From: Phycisphaeraceae bacterium
Lineage (GTDB): Bacteria > Planctomycetota > Phycisphaerae > Phycisphaerales > UBA1924
Assembly (NCBI GenBank): GCA_019636555.1
Contig: JAHBXH010000001.1
Coordinates: forward strand, 806,001-870,000
Direction of reading: 5' to 3'
DNA: 64,000 nucleotides
Below the pieces are notes generated by a model. It was not told the DNA's origin. It saw nothing but the letters and a program-made list of their open reading frames with translations, and ran no database searches. The position numbers and the translations under genes are program-made. This document shows positions 16,908 to 25,153 of this stretch, piece by piece. Numbering within the stretch: the stretch's first letter is position 1; each line of letters begins with the position of its first letter.

Positions 16908-18521
16908 TCAAGTCGGCCGATTCCACGGTGCGCAGTCAAGCCGGAGCTTGCCACGAAATCCTGGCCGAGGGGGATTCTTCTCTTCTGGCAGGAAACCGAG
17001 ATTGATTTCAATCCGCAACAACTTGTCAGAAATCTGCTTGGCCTCCGCCTCGGTTTCAACCTCTCCGATGCCGATCTTGGATGCGAGACCGAATTTGATC
17101 GTGGTCTTGTTGGCGCGAGGTCGAACGAAGAATGTCACCGTTTCGTCGAAGACAAAGCCTCCTTCGAAATGCTCGTCGAGCCAGAAGCGCTCGTTGATCT
17201 CGTACATTGGTACACGGATGCTGACGCGAACGGCGAAAGCGAGAGCCGTGTCATTGGTGTCAGTCTTTGCACGCTTGAGCAAATATCCGGAGAAGAGGTA
17301 CTCCGGCTTCTTTCGTTTGACGAAATCGTCGTAGGGCGCGAGAATCGCGGACGCGTGATCGACCTTCCGCTCGTGCATGTAGTACGTTGCCCCGCGAACC
17401 CTAGCGGTAACTTCGATCTGATATGAAGCCCGGAGCTTAAAGTCTTTTCCGGTACGATCAGCCTCAGCCTTACGCTCTCCTAGTGTTGTCGGAAGTAGAA
17501 TCTCATCGGCAAAAAGCGTTGCCTCAACGCGGATATCGCCGAAGAGGAAGCGCCGCAAGTTCTGATATCCCTCCTCCGAATTCACGATCCCGAAGTGCCC
17601 GCTGTGGCTACGGTGCACAATGGCTCTGGGAGCGCCGTCGACCGCAGCGTTCTTGATCATCACGAGACCATCGCTCATCTCACCGGTCGCTCGACGAGAG
17701 AGCTTATGGAAAGCGTCGTAATCGCGATAGTTCGAGCCAATAAGGCAGAAAAAGCGATCCGGAGGAAACGCGCCATTCAATGATCGGACCGAATCATCGC
17801 CATCGGACTGCGCCGGGAGCCTGAGATAGTCGCGGATAACAACGCGATTGAAATTGCGAACGTGGAACGGATCGAGAATCCCGAGGTTTGGCGCGCTAAA
17901 TCCAGCCAAGTCAATGCCATTGTGCGGCGTTGCGTAGGTGAAGACCTTATCGACCAGATGAATCGAATCGCTCGGCGTGAAGGGCGCTCTAGTCGGAAGT
18001 TCGAGAGTGGCATCAACAATCTTGTTGCCAGTGCCGTAAACGCAGATATTTTGAAGATAGCAGCGGCAGATTAGTCCTCCCATCGAGTGAGCGACGAGAT
18101 GCACGCGGAAGTCCTTCTCCTTTGCGGCGTCTTTCTGGCAAGTGCTGTCTCGGATCCTGAGAATGAAGCGGCGGAGATCCTGAGCAATGTCAGGAATAGC
18201 TTGACGCGTTCCGTCACCAAGCGAGTCGGAAGCACGTTCGTAGTAGCGAAAAATCCAGATACTGCGAGGATCAGCGCATTCGGCGGCGGGCAAGAAGTCT
18301 CCGTCGCGGAAGCAGTCTTGGTACCCTTCGTCTTTCATCAGGCGAAGTAGCGGCGACTCGAAGATGAAGCGAAGGATGTGGCCTTCGAAGTTCTGGCGAA
18401 TCTTGGTCGCACCAAGGTTGAATCCCATGAAGGGATCAGCAGAAGTATCCTCGATTTCGCCTTGGGTTGCCGCAAAGCCGCGTACATACACGATCGGATA
18501 GAACGGTCGCTCAATTCCCAT
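16908..18521 (-). CDS. Large alpha/beta hydrolase (lipase-like), 537 aa
   Basis: The N-terminal domain opens with IVYVRGFAATQ (oxyanion strand, about 10-20), has the nucleophile elbow HLVAHSMGGL (Ser 146), and a candidate catalytic His in HSGHFGIVNSEEG (about 312). The sequence FTYATPHNGIDLAG is typical of the lid-side loop in PGAP1-like and triacylglycerol lipases. The C-terminal 200 residues form a separate beta-rich domain with no recognised family. There is no signal peptide. GAAAGGGG upstream supports ATG 18521. It is the second alpha/beta hydrolase of the island but is not obviously a duplicate of 14142-15494, and it lies next to the recombinase gene. Confidence 0.7.
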   Translation of the reverse strand: MGIERPFYPIVYVRGFAATQGEIEDTSADPFMGFNLGATKIRQNFEGHILRFIFESPLLRLMKDEGYQDCFRDGDFLPAAECADPRSIWIFRYYERASDSLGDGTRQAIPDIAQDLRRFILRIRDSTCQKDAAKEKDFRVHLVAHSMGGLICRCYLQNICVYGTGNKIVDATLELPTRAPFTPSDSIHLVDKVFTYATPHNGIDLAGFSAPNLGILDPFHVRNFNRVVIRDYLRLPAQSDGDDSVRSLNGAFPPDRFFCLIGSNYRDYDAFHKLSRRATGEMSDGLVMIKNAAVDGAPRAIVHRSHSGHFGIVNSEEGYQNLRRFLFGDIRVEATLFADEILLPTTLGERKAEADRTGKDFKLRASYQIEVTARVRGATYYMHERKVDHASAILAPYDDFVKRKKPEYLFSGYLLKRAKTDTNDTALAFAVRVSIRVPMYEINERFWLDEHFEGGFVFDETVTFFVRPRANKTTIKFGLASKIGIGEVETEAEAKQISDKLLRIEINLGFLPEEKNPPRPGFRGKLRLDCAPWNRPT

Positions 18522-18797
18522 TTCATGCCCCTTTCGCCCTTCGACGCCCTCGGCCTGGCCGAGTTGGTGCTAGCGTATCAAGATATTGCAGAACGAGTGA
18601 CGCGGCGATCGAGGGGGCACACGTTGGTCCTTGGTTCATACCAAGTGGTGACGGTGCATTCGCCCAAAGTGGGCGCAAGCTATTCGTTGCGGCAGTCTCG
18701 ATTTGAGAGCAATTGGCCACGCGCGGCCTGAGCGCGATGCTCCTACGCGTGCAGGGGAATTGGCGTATGCCTAATAACTGGCATGGTGAGAACATAA

Positions 18798-20474
18798 TCA
18801 ATGGCGCCGAGTCGGTTGGCACTTCCGCTTGGGCGAACCAAGGCTTTCTTCAAGATCTGTAGGGCTTGAAGCGATGTAGTCTAGAAGCGGCGCTAGCAAT
18901 TCTGAAACCATCAACTTGCGCGTACGCGGCTTGACTCCGACCTTGTAACAGCAGGTGCCGCCGCGCATGAGGACGTACCGCCCGATGGTCTCGCCGTCTT
19001 CTTGGAGGCACGCGATCAGCACGATGTCCGGGCGGGGCATCGTGTGCGTCTGGGCGACCCAGTGAGGTCGGCCATCTTCCATGCCTCGAAAGCACAAGAG
19101 CATTTCGACCCGAAGGTTGCCGTTGACTCGGAATGTCGTTTCGGAATCTTGCTCGACCACCGCGCCCCGTGCTCGGATTTGATCGGCCCATTCGGGACGC
19201 AGTCGACGAATCCGCTGCTTGCGGGCGCCGTAGCCGCGCAGGTGGCTGCAGTCCCTCTTCGGGCGATAGTGCAGCAGCGCGTACACGGCATTCAGGCCGC
19301 CGAATCGGTGTTCGTAGAAGACGCTCCCCGGGACGCCCTTGGCGTCGTTGATGATCTGGGCCGAGAGTTTGCCGTGCTTTGCTAAAAGCGGGCGCAGCAC
19401 GTCGAGTGCCTGTTTGCGGGTGATGCGCGTGGACCACTCGGCCATTCGGGCCTGAGCTTTCCAGAAGAGTTTCGGATCCACGAGCGGCGGGAAGGCATTC
19501 TCCGTCCGCACCCATTCCGAGGGAGGATTCATTACGCCCGGGGTCTGGAGTTTCGTGGACCGCTTGTTGTAGACCAAGCTGCCGAGATACTTCTCGTTCT
19601 CGACCATGCAGGAGATCCGTTGCCCGGTCCAGAGTCGGCCTTCCGGGCTCGGAACGCCGCGACGATTGAGTTCGCGGGCGATCTGCAAGGGCATTCTGCC
19701 GTTCACCACTTGTCTGAATATCCAGCGGAGGCGATTCACCTCGGTTGCGGGGCCGGGCACGAGGATCACGCGATCGGTTTGCAGCCACTTCAATTCACCT
19801 TGAGCGAGAATGAATCGCTCCTTCCCGTGGGAGTCGACGACCATCCTTCGGTATCCATAGCCCGCGATCCCTCCGGCGCGGAAGCCCATCTTGATCATGC
19901 GCACCTTGGCGGCGAAGATCTTGGTGGAGAGCTCGCGGCTGTACTCTCCCGCCATGACCCTCTTTAAGCTCTTCATGACCGAGGCCAGCGGCGAGCCGTC
20001 GTTGCGGAACGGCTCCATGCAGTACTCGATGCGGATGCCAGCTTCCCGGCAGATGTACTCGTAGTGGGCGCTCTCGTCACAGTCCTGGAAGCGGCCCCAG
20101 CGGCTGACGTCGTAGATCAGGACCATCTCGAAGTCGGTTTCCCCGCAAACGACGTCGTGGAGGAGCGCCTGTAACCCGCGGCGTTGGTGAAGCGTGAGCC
20201 CGCTCTTGCCCGCGTCGTGATACGAACGCATCAACTCGATGCCGTTCGAATCCGCGAAGCAGCTGATCGCCTGGCTCTGATTCGCCAGCGAGTACTTCTG
20301 GTGTTCGGTTGACATGCGGAGGTATTGCGCCGCGCGGACGCGAGGCGGAGGTCCTTCGAGCAATGACGGGCGGCGCTCCGCGACGGCATCTGCGGTCGGT
20401 GGCGGCGGAATCTCCAGGCGGCGGTAGATCCGTGGGAATCTCAGCCTCGGACCAAACCTTTGGGGAAGACCCAT
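18798..20474 (-). CDS. Large serine recombinase (resolvase/integrase family)
   Basis: A 558-residue site-specific recombinase. The resolvase catalytic domain occupies about 45-200, with the nucleophilic Ser in AAQYLRMSTEHQ (about 54) and the Arg-containing block DVSRWGRF. The recombinase DNA-binding domain follows (GGIAGYGYRR; NEKYLGSLVYNKRST). No zinc ribbon is evident, and the C-terminal 200 residues are unlike the usual coiled coil and look like an additional DNA-contact or regulatory domain. The protein presumably integrates and excises the island, at whose right edge the gene sits: only 36 bp separate it from the secretion operon, on the same strand. The attachment sites are not visible to me. 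Confidence 0.85.
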   Translation of the reverse strand: MGLPQRFGPRLRFPRIYRRLEIPPPPTADAVAERRPSLLEGPPPRVRAAQYLRMSTEHQKYSLANQSQAISCFADSNGIELMRSYHDAGKSGLTLHQRRGLQALLHDVVCGETDFEMVLIYDVSRWGRFQDCDESAHYEYICREAGIRIEYCMEPFRNDGSPLASVMKSLKRVMAGEYSRELSTKIFAAKVRMIKMGFRAGGIAGYGYRRMVVDSHGKERFILAQGELKWLQTDRVILVPGPATEVNRLRWIFRQVVNGRMPLQIARELNRRGVPSPEGRLWTGQRISCMVENEKYLGSLVYNKRSTKLQTPGVMNPPSEWVRTENAFPPLVDPKLFWKAQARMAEWSTRITRKQALDVLRPLLAKHGKLSAQIINDAKGVPGSVFYEHRFGGLNAVYALLHYRPKRDCSHLRGYGARKQRIRRLRPEWADQIRARGAVVEQDSETTFRVNGNLRVEMLLCFRGMEDGRPHWVAQTHTMPRPDIVLIACLQEDGETIGRYVLMRGGTCCYKVGVKPRTRKLMVSELLAPLLDYIASSPTDLEESLGSPKRKCQPTRRH

Positions 20475-20510
20475 GGTCCGACCTCTCCGGCGAGCGGTGC
20501 GACCAAATCG

Positions 20511-21125
20511 CTATCGCACCCGTGTCAACTCGCCCTTGGCCCAATCGCGCCATTCCTGTGTTTCGCCCTGCATGGCGACGACGCGGAGGAGCGCGGGGGT
20601 TCGTTCATCGGCCTTGCCGCTCTTGAGCTGGAGGCGCGCGAGACCCTGTGCCGCAGCGACGTAGTCCGGATAGATCTCGAGCGCGGTGCGGTACGTTGCC
20701 ATCGCGTCGTCGCTGCGGCCCGCGGACTCGAGCGTCATCGCAAGGTTTACGCGCGGGTCCGGATGGCCTGGTAACAGCCTCCGAGCCCACTCAAATTCCC
20801 CTGCAGCCTCAAAAAGCTTCCCTTCCTGTAAATAGATCACGCCGAGGTTGTTGTGCGCCGGTCCGAAGTACAGATCGGCCGCGAGCGCCTGGCGGAGCAA
20901 ATCTTCTGCTTTGTTCATGGAAGAAAGGTCGCCCTTGTCCATGTAGGGCAGCGCTTCGTTGTTGAGCGAGATGGCTTTCTGCGTGTCGCGGGCGCCTTCC
21001 GAGACCGGCGCGTACGGATCGGTTCTTTTCGCGATCGAGCAGCCAGCGGTGGATGCGGCAGCGAGAGCCAACGCGATCAAGGCCGCGCCACAAAAAACAG
21101 AATTGATGTCGCGCGGCGCCTTCAT
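20511..21125 (-). CDS. TPR lipoprotein of the type II secretion operon
   Basis: A 204-residue protein with a signal peptide ending in a lipobox (STAGC, Cys about 29). Three to four TPR units follow, for example AEDLLRQALAADLYFGPAHN (about 73-92) and AMATYRTALEIYPDYVAAAQ (about 141-160). TPR lipoproteins such as PilF/PilW act as pilotins that move or assemble secretins in the outer membrane, which would suit its position at the end of the secretin operon. It overlaps the preceding gene by 4 bases (ATGA), showing translational coupling. The pilotin role is inferred. Confidence 0.7.
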   Translation of the reverse strand: MKAPRDINSVFCGAALIALALAAASTAGCSIAKRTDPYAPVSEGARDTQKAISLNNEALPYMDKGDLSSMNKAEDLLRQALAADLYFGPAHNNLGVIYLQEGKLFEAAGEFEWARRLLPGHPDPRVNLAMTLESAGRSDDAMATYRTALEIYPDYVAAAQGLARLQLKSGKADERTPALLRVVAMQGETQEWRDWAKGELTRVR

Positions 21126-21811
21126 CGAGTCGGTTTCTCCGGCGGGAGAATACCACGTTTGGCTCCCGGTGATGGCGGTTGAGCCAAGACTTCCGACGTC
21201 GGAGGTATTCCGGAGGGCGTGCTGAGATAGGTGGACGTGAGAACAATCGTCGCTGTCCAGAGCACGGATCCGTCATCCGACTTCGATCCGGCGTTCTTTG
21301 ACGTTGGCGAGAGGTTGACGGTCGTGGGAATCCAATTGGGGTGGAGTTTGCTCCAGGTCGCGAGAAACCGACCGATTTCGGGAACGCCGAGCGAATCGAG
21401 CTGCGCTCGTATGTTCTGCCGGCAATAGTTCGCCCCACCCCCGCCCGGATTCGCTCCCGCGAACCCGCCGCCGGGCAGCGATTCCGAGCTCACATCTCGG
21501 ATGACGGAAGGGTTGATGCCGGATTGGGACAAACAATCGGAGACCAGTCCCAGCACGCGATCTTCGCGGATCGCCTGTTCTTCCACGATCGCCGGGAGCG
21601 ATCGCAGATGCCGGACTTCAGCGATCAGATTCGCGGCTTGCAGATCCTGATATCGAGCTTGCTCCAGCGCCTTCTTGTTGCTCCACAGCTGAAAGGTGGA
21701 CCAGATGAGTGCCGCCGCTGAGAGCGCGACCACCGCGCCGAGCGCGACATCGAGATTGCTCCGCGCGCGTTTCTTGATATCGATGGTCATGTCGTTGTTC
21801 GCTTCGCTCAT
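21122..21811 (-). CDS. GspM/PilO-like type II secretion protein
   Basis: The start is ATG 21811, overlapping the stop of the upstream gene (ATGA). The 229-residue product has a short cytoplasmic N-terminus, one transmembrane helix (LDVALGAVVALSAAALIW, about 16-33), a coiled coil (LEQARYQDLQAANLIAEVRH) and a periplasmic alpha/beta domain. This is the layout of GspM/PilO inner-membrane platform proteins, which dimerise with GspL. A Gly-rich loop (GGGFAGANPGGGG) interrupts the periplasmic domain. Sequence identity to the family is too low to be certain; operon order is the strongest argument. Confidence 0.6.
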   Translation of the reverse strand: MSEANNDMTIDIKKRARSNLDVALGAVVALSAAALIWSTFQLWSNKKALEQARYQDLQAANLIAEVRHLRSLPAIVEEQAIREDRVLGLVSDCLSQSGINPSVIRDVSSESLPGGGFAGANPGGGGANYCRQNIRAQLDSLGVPEIGRFLATWSKLHPNWIPTTVNLSPTSKNAGSKSDDGSVLWTATIVLTSTYLSTPSGIPPTSEVLAQPPSPGAKRGILPPEKPTR

Positions 21812-22788
21812 CTTGCACCTCCCTTGAGCTGGAGAGATGCGTCGAAGCGGACGACTTTTCCGGATGCGTGTGTTCGCGGCGATTGGAGCGACATGTCCGG
21901 TACCGAAGCGAGAGCCTTGGAAAGCGTCTCTGCCCCGGACTGGTCGTTCACCTCCGCCGCGATGGCCACACCTTGTGAGGTTGAGGAGATCGATTGGGCC
22001 CGGATTTCCAAGTCCGTCGGCCACGCCGCGAGAACCGCGGCGAGCGTGCGGGACGCATCCATCGGGAGGCCGCGGGTGGCCTGCATGGTGCGGGTCGAGA
22101 TCAGGCGATCGCGCTCGTGCTGAAGCGTCTGGAGACCGACATCAAGATCGAGCTTCGATCCCGACACATCGGCGACAGCGTCGCTCAGGGATGTTTGCAA
22201 TTGAGATGATTGCACGCGATCGATCGACGCGCGGCGGAGCATGCCCAGCGCGACCAGAACAAGCGATGCAGCGGTGAACGCGAGCAGCGTTCGGCGCTTT
22301 GAAGCACGGAGTTTCCGAATCGGTACAGGCTCGTGCGCGGCGACGAGAAGATTCAATTGTTCTAGTTGGAATTCGGGGAACCGATCGCGCAATTGCGGCG
22401 GCAATCCATCCGGGACCAAAGTGAGGAGCGCCGGATGCGATTCGAGTTCACGGCGAAGAACTTCGATCTCGAGCCCGCACGCAATCACGGAGTTTCGAAC
22501 CGTTGTTGCATATGCGGTCGCAATCTGGTCCACTGGCAGGGGCAATTCGGATTGGAATCGGTCATCGAGCATGGCGCGTGCGGCACTCGAGTGGAGAGAA
22601 CGAGCCGTTTGCGGCGCATCGTTCACGTCAAGGATCGCCCAGTAGAAGCGTTGCCAGGGAAGAACGAGCTTTGTGATCGGAATCTGCCCGTTGGAGGATC
22701 CTCTCGATGTCGCATCGGCCGACGCGGCTGTCTGACTCGCAGGCTGGGATTCAGTGGCGTCTGTATGAACAGATGAAGGGCTGGTCAT
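21808..22788 (-). CDS. GspL/PilN-like type II secretion protein
   Basis: A 326-residue protein with a Ser/Thr-rich start and a cytoplasmic domain (about 40-160) whose ending resembles the actin-like ATPase-related part of GspL. One transmembrane helix follows (TLLAFTAASLVLVALGML, about 167-184), then a coiled coil and a small periplasmic ferredoxin-like domain. In type II systems GspL recruits the GspE ATPase to the inner membrane. Four-base overlaps on both sides place it in a translationally coupled chain with its neighbours. The assignment relies on topology and position. Confidence 0.6.
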   Translation of the reverse strand: MTSPSSVHTDATESQPASQTAASADATSRGSSNGQIPITKLVLPWQRFYWAILDVNDAPQTARSLHSSAARAMLDDRFQSELPLPVDQIATAYATTVRNSVIACGLEIEVLRRELESHPALLTLVPDGLPPQLRDRFPEFQLEQLNLLVAAHEPVPIRKLRASKRRTLLAFTAASLVLVALGMLRRASIDRVQSSQLQTSLSDAVADVSGSKLDLDVGLQTLQHERDRLISTRTMQATRGLPMDASRTLAAVLAAWPTDLEIRAQSISSTSQGVAIAAEVNDQSGAETLSKALASVPDMSLQSPRTHASGKVVRFDASLQLKGGAR

Positions 22789-23480
22789 CGACCCCCTCCG
22801 CTGGCGAGTTCCTCGTTCACAGGTTCGGCGCCGCTCGGAGTGATGGAGGAAGGCGGCTGTTGGGATTTCGTCGCGGAACGTGTGCCGCGGGTCACCACCG
22901 GAAGTTTGAACTCGTTCGATTTCATCTTGAGTGCATAGGGCGGCAGATTCGGAAGTTGGGCGTCAACGAGTTCGACAAGATCCGAAGAAATCGACTTCAC
23001 GCGATAGCGCAAGACGCTTGCGCCGACCGCAACCGTGTAGATCTTGTTGGCGTCCGGATCGAAGAGCGCCGCGCGCAGTTCGCTCGGCTGGTTTTTTTCG
23101 CTCTCCAAACTCGACCCGGAATTCGTGGCGTTCGCGAGAATTCCGACGAGTTGCAATTTGAGAGGTGGCGGAGGCGAGGGTGGCGGCGGTGGGGGTTCGA
23201 CCGCGACTTCGATCGGTTTCGGCGGGACTTTCCAGAGCTGAGCATCGAAAGCCTTCACATCGATGGACTGCGCGTTGCTCAAGAGTTTCGGCGCGACCCA
23301 GCGAACGTCGGATGGTGCGCGCGGCTCCGGCGATTGCGCCGCGACCGTGCTCATTGATTCGGCGGTTCCGCCCGGCCACAGCGCCCAAGCCGCAAGAGCG
23401 ATCAAGACTACGACTCCCGTCGCGCGGTTCCGCTGCAATCTTGTGGTCAATTCGGCAGAGAGATCGTTGTCACGCCGCAT
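22785..23480 (-). CDS. GspC/PilP-like type II secretion protein
   Basis: I use ATG 23480, which overlaps the end of the ATPase gene by 11 bp and gives a 231-residue product; an upstream start at 23528 is also open but adds only an Arg/Ser-rich run. There is a transmembrane helix at about 23-35 (GVVVLIALAAWALW), a proline hinge (EPPPPPPSPPPPL, about 94-106) and a beta-rich homology region (LKLQLVGILANA... KIYTVAVGASV). GspC carries exactly this helix, linker and HR domain and contacts the secretin. No PDZ domain follows, as in PilP-like variants. Confidence 0.65.
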   Translation of the reverse strand: MRRDNDLSAELTTRLQRNRATGVVVLIALAAWALWPGGTAESMSTVAAQSPEPRAPSDVRWVAPKLLSNAQSIDVKAFDAQLWKVPPKPIEVAVEPPPPPPSPPPPLKLQLVGILANATNSGSSLESEKNQPSELRAALFDPDANKIYTVAVGASVLRYRVKSISSDLVELVDAQLPNLPPYALKMKSNEFKLPVVTRGTRSATKSQQPPSSITPSGAEPVNEELASGGGR

Positions 23481-25137
23481 CGATCGACTCCTTCGTCGTC
23501 TCGATGAGCGATTCCGCGAGGTCCGCATCTTCCATGCCTTGGAGAACCCGTCGCACTTCGGATTCGTCGGTCTGGCCCTCGCGGACGAGGCGTTTGCCTT
23601 CGTCCATCAACGTGCGCATGCCGCATTCGGCGGCGTGCTCGCGGATGGAGACCAATTGCCCGCCGCGCGAGACCATGTCACGCAAAGTCTCATCAACGAG
23701 GAGCAATTCGAAGACGCCGAGGCGTCCGGAATATCCCGTTTGCAGGCAGCCCGCGCATCCGCTGCCGCGGCAAGAAAAGTGAAGCCGTCGGACCAGCCGC
23801 TGCGCCATGACCGCCGAGAGCGACGCGGCGACCAAATACGGTTCGGCGCCAAGATCGACAAGTCGAGTCACCGCGCTTGCCGCGTCGTTGGTGTGCAAGG
23901 TTGAAAGCACAAGGTGCCCGGTCAGGCTCGCTTGCATCGCGATTTTGGTCGTCTCCGCATCTCGGATCTCGCCGACCATGACGACGTCGGGGTCCTGCCG
24001 CAGGATGTGGCGCAACCCCGTTGCGAACGTGACACCCTTCTTGGGGTTGATCTGCGACTGGCTGATGGCGATGCCGGTCGTTGAGAGTTCGTACTCGATT
24101 GGGTCCTCGATCGTCATGACGTTGAGATCGCCGCGGTTGCGTCCCGACCGTCTTGCTTGCGGCACGTGACCCGTGTCCCCGCCGGTCGCGATGTGGCGGA
24201 GAAGTGTGTAGAGCGTGGTGGTCTTGCCCGAGCCGGTGGGCCCGGTGACGAGGATGATGCCGTGCGACCGCTCGACGCGATCGAGCAACGCTGTTCGCAC
24301 ATTCTGCGGCATTCCCAAGCTGGAAAAATCCGCGAGATGCGACCCGCGTGCGTTGTCGAGCAGGCGGATGACGGCGCGCTCTCCGTAGTTCGTCGGGAGC
24401 GTGCTGATCCGGAGGTCGATCGATCGAGCCGTTCGATCGCCACCTCTCGATCTCCCCATGGTGACGGTCGCGCGGCCGTCCTGCGGAGCGTTCCGCTCGG
24501 CGACATCCATCTGCGCCATGACCTTGATGCGGCTGATGAGCGCGTGCGTCAGGGTGTGCGGGACCTCGCGTGCGATGAAGAGCACGCCGTCCACGCGGTA
24601 GCGCACGAGCGTCCGATCCGCGAGGGGTTGGAGGTGGATATCACTGGCTTGACGCGAGAGCGCCTCGAAGAGCATGGCATCAACGAGCCGAATGACAGGT
24701 CCCTTGCCGTCCAGGTTGAGCAGGTCGCGATCGGAAGCCCTGAGCGACTGCTCGATTGCGGCATCCACATCGCCCGGCTCGGCGGCAAAGGTCTCCGTAC
24801 CGGTGGCTGAAGTGGTCGACTGCTTTGCCGCGGCGTTGTCGTACGCGCGATCGACCAGCCTGGCGATCTCTTCGTCCTCTGCAATGGTCACTACAGCGGT
24901 GCGGCCAAGCCGGACTCCGACGTTGTGCATAATTGTCTCGGCTGTCCGTGCTGAGACGACCAGTCGCTCGGAAGGAGACTCGGCTTGCTCAGTGTCGCCT
25001 AGACCGATGCTGCAAACCAAATGATGACGCGCGAAATCGCGTGGGATCTTTCTGAGGAAGTCTTCCGATGGGCTCGCGTCGGCCAATGCGACCACCGGAG
25101 CGGCTGCGTCTTGGAGGTTGGTCGCATCAGTCTGCAT
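23470..25137 (-). CDS. gspE: Type II secretion ATPase GspE (PilB/GspE family)
   Basis: A 555-residue secretion ATPase. Walker A is TGPTGSGKTTTLYTLL (about 291-306). The Asp box is TIEDPIEYEL, the Walker B-like segment is RQDPDVVMVGEIRD, and the His box is LSTLHTNDAASAVTRL. An N1E-like domain (about 20-130) precedes it. Two unusual points are visible: an Arg/Gly-rich insertion between Walker A and the Asp box (about 310-335), and a reduced zinc-binding loop (CRGSGCAGC) instead of the usual two CxxC pairs. It powers pseudopilus assembly at the inner membrane. No GspF or major pseudopilin gene lies in this operon, so those must be elsewhere. Confidence 0.85.
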   Translation of the reverse strand: MQTDATNLQDAAAPVVALADASPSEDFLRKIPRDFARHHLVCSIGLGDTEQAESPSERLVVSARTAETIMHNVGVRLGRTAVVTIAEDEEIARLVDRAYDNAAAKQSTTSATGTETFAAEPGDVDAAIEQSLRASDRDLLNLDGKGPVIRLVDAMLFEALSRQASDIHLQPLADRTLVRYRVDGVLFIAREVPHTLTHALISRIKVMAQMDVAERNAPQDGRATVTMGRSRGGDRTARSIDLRISTLPTNYGERAVIRLLDNARGSHLADFSSLGMPQNVRTALLDRVERSHGIILVTGPTGSGKTTTLYTLLRHIATGGDTGHVPQARRSGRNRGDLNVMTIEDPIEYELSTTGIAISQSQINPKKGVTFATGLRHILRQDPDVVMVGEIRDAETTKIAMQASLTGHLVLSTLHTNDAASAVTRLVDLGAEPYLVAASLSAVMAQRLVRRLHFSCRGSGCAGCLQTGYSGRLGVFELLLVDETLRDMVSRGGQLVSIREHAAECGMRTLMDEGKRLVREGQTDESEVRRVLQGMEDADLAESLIETTKESIDAA

Positions 25138-25153
25138 CGCGATGGCTGGTGTA

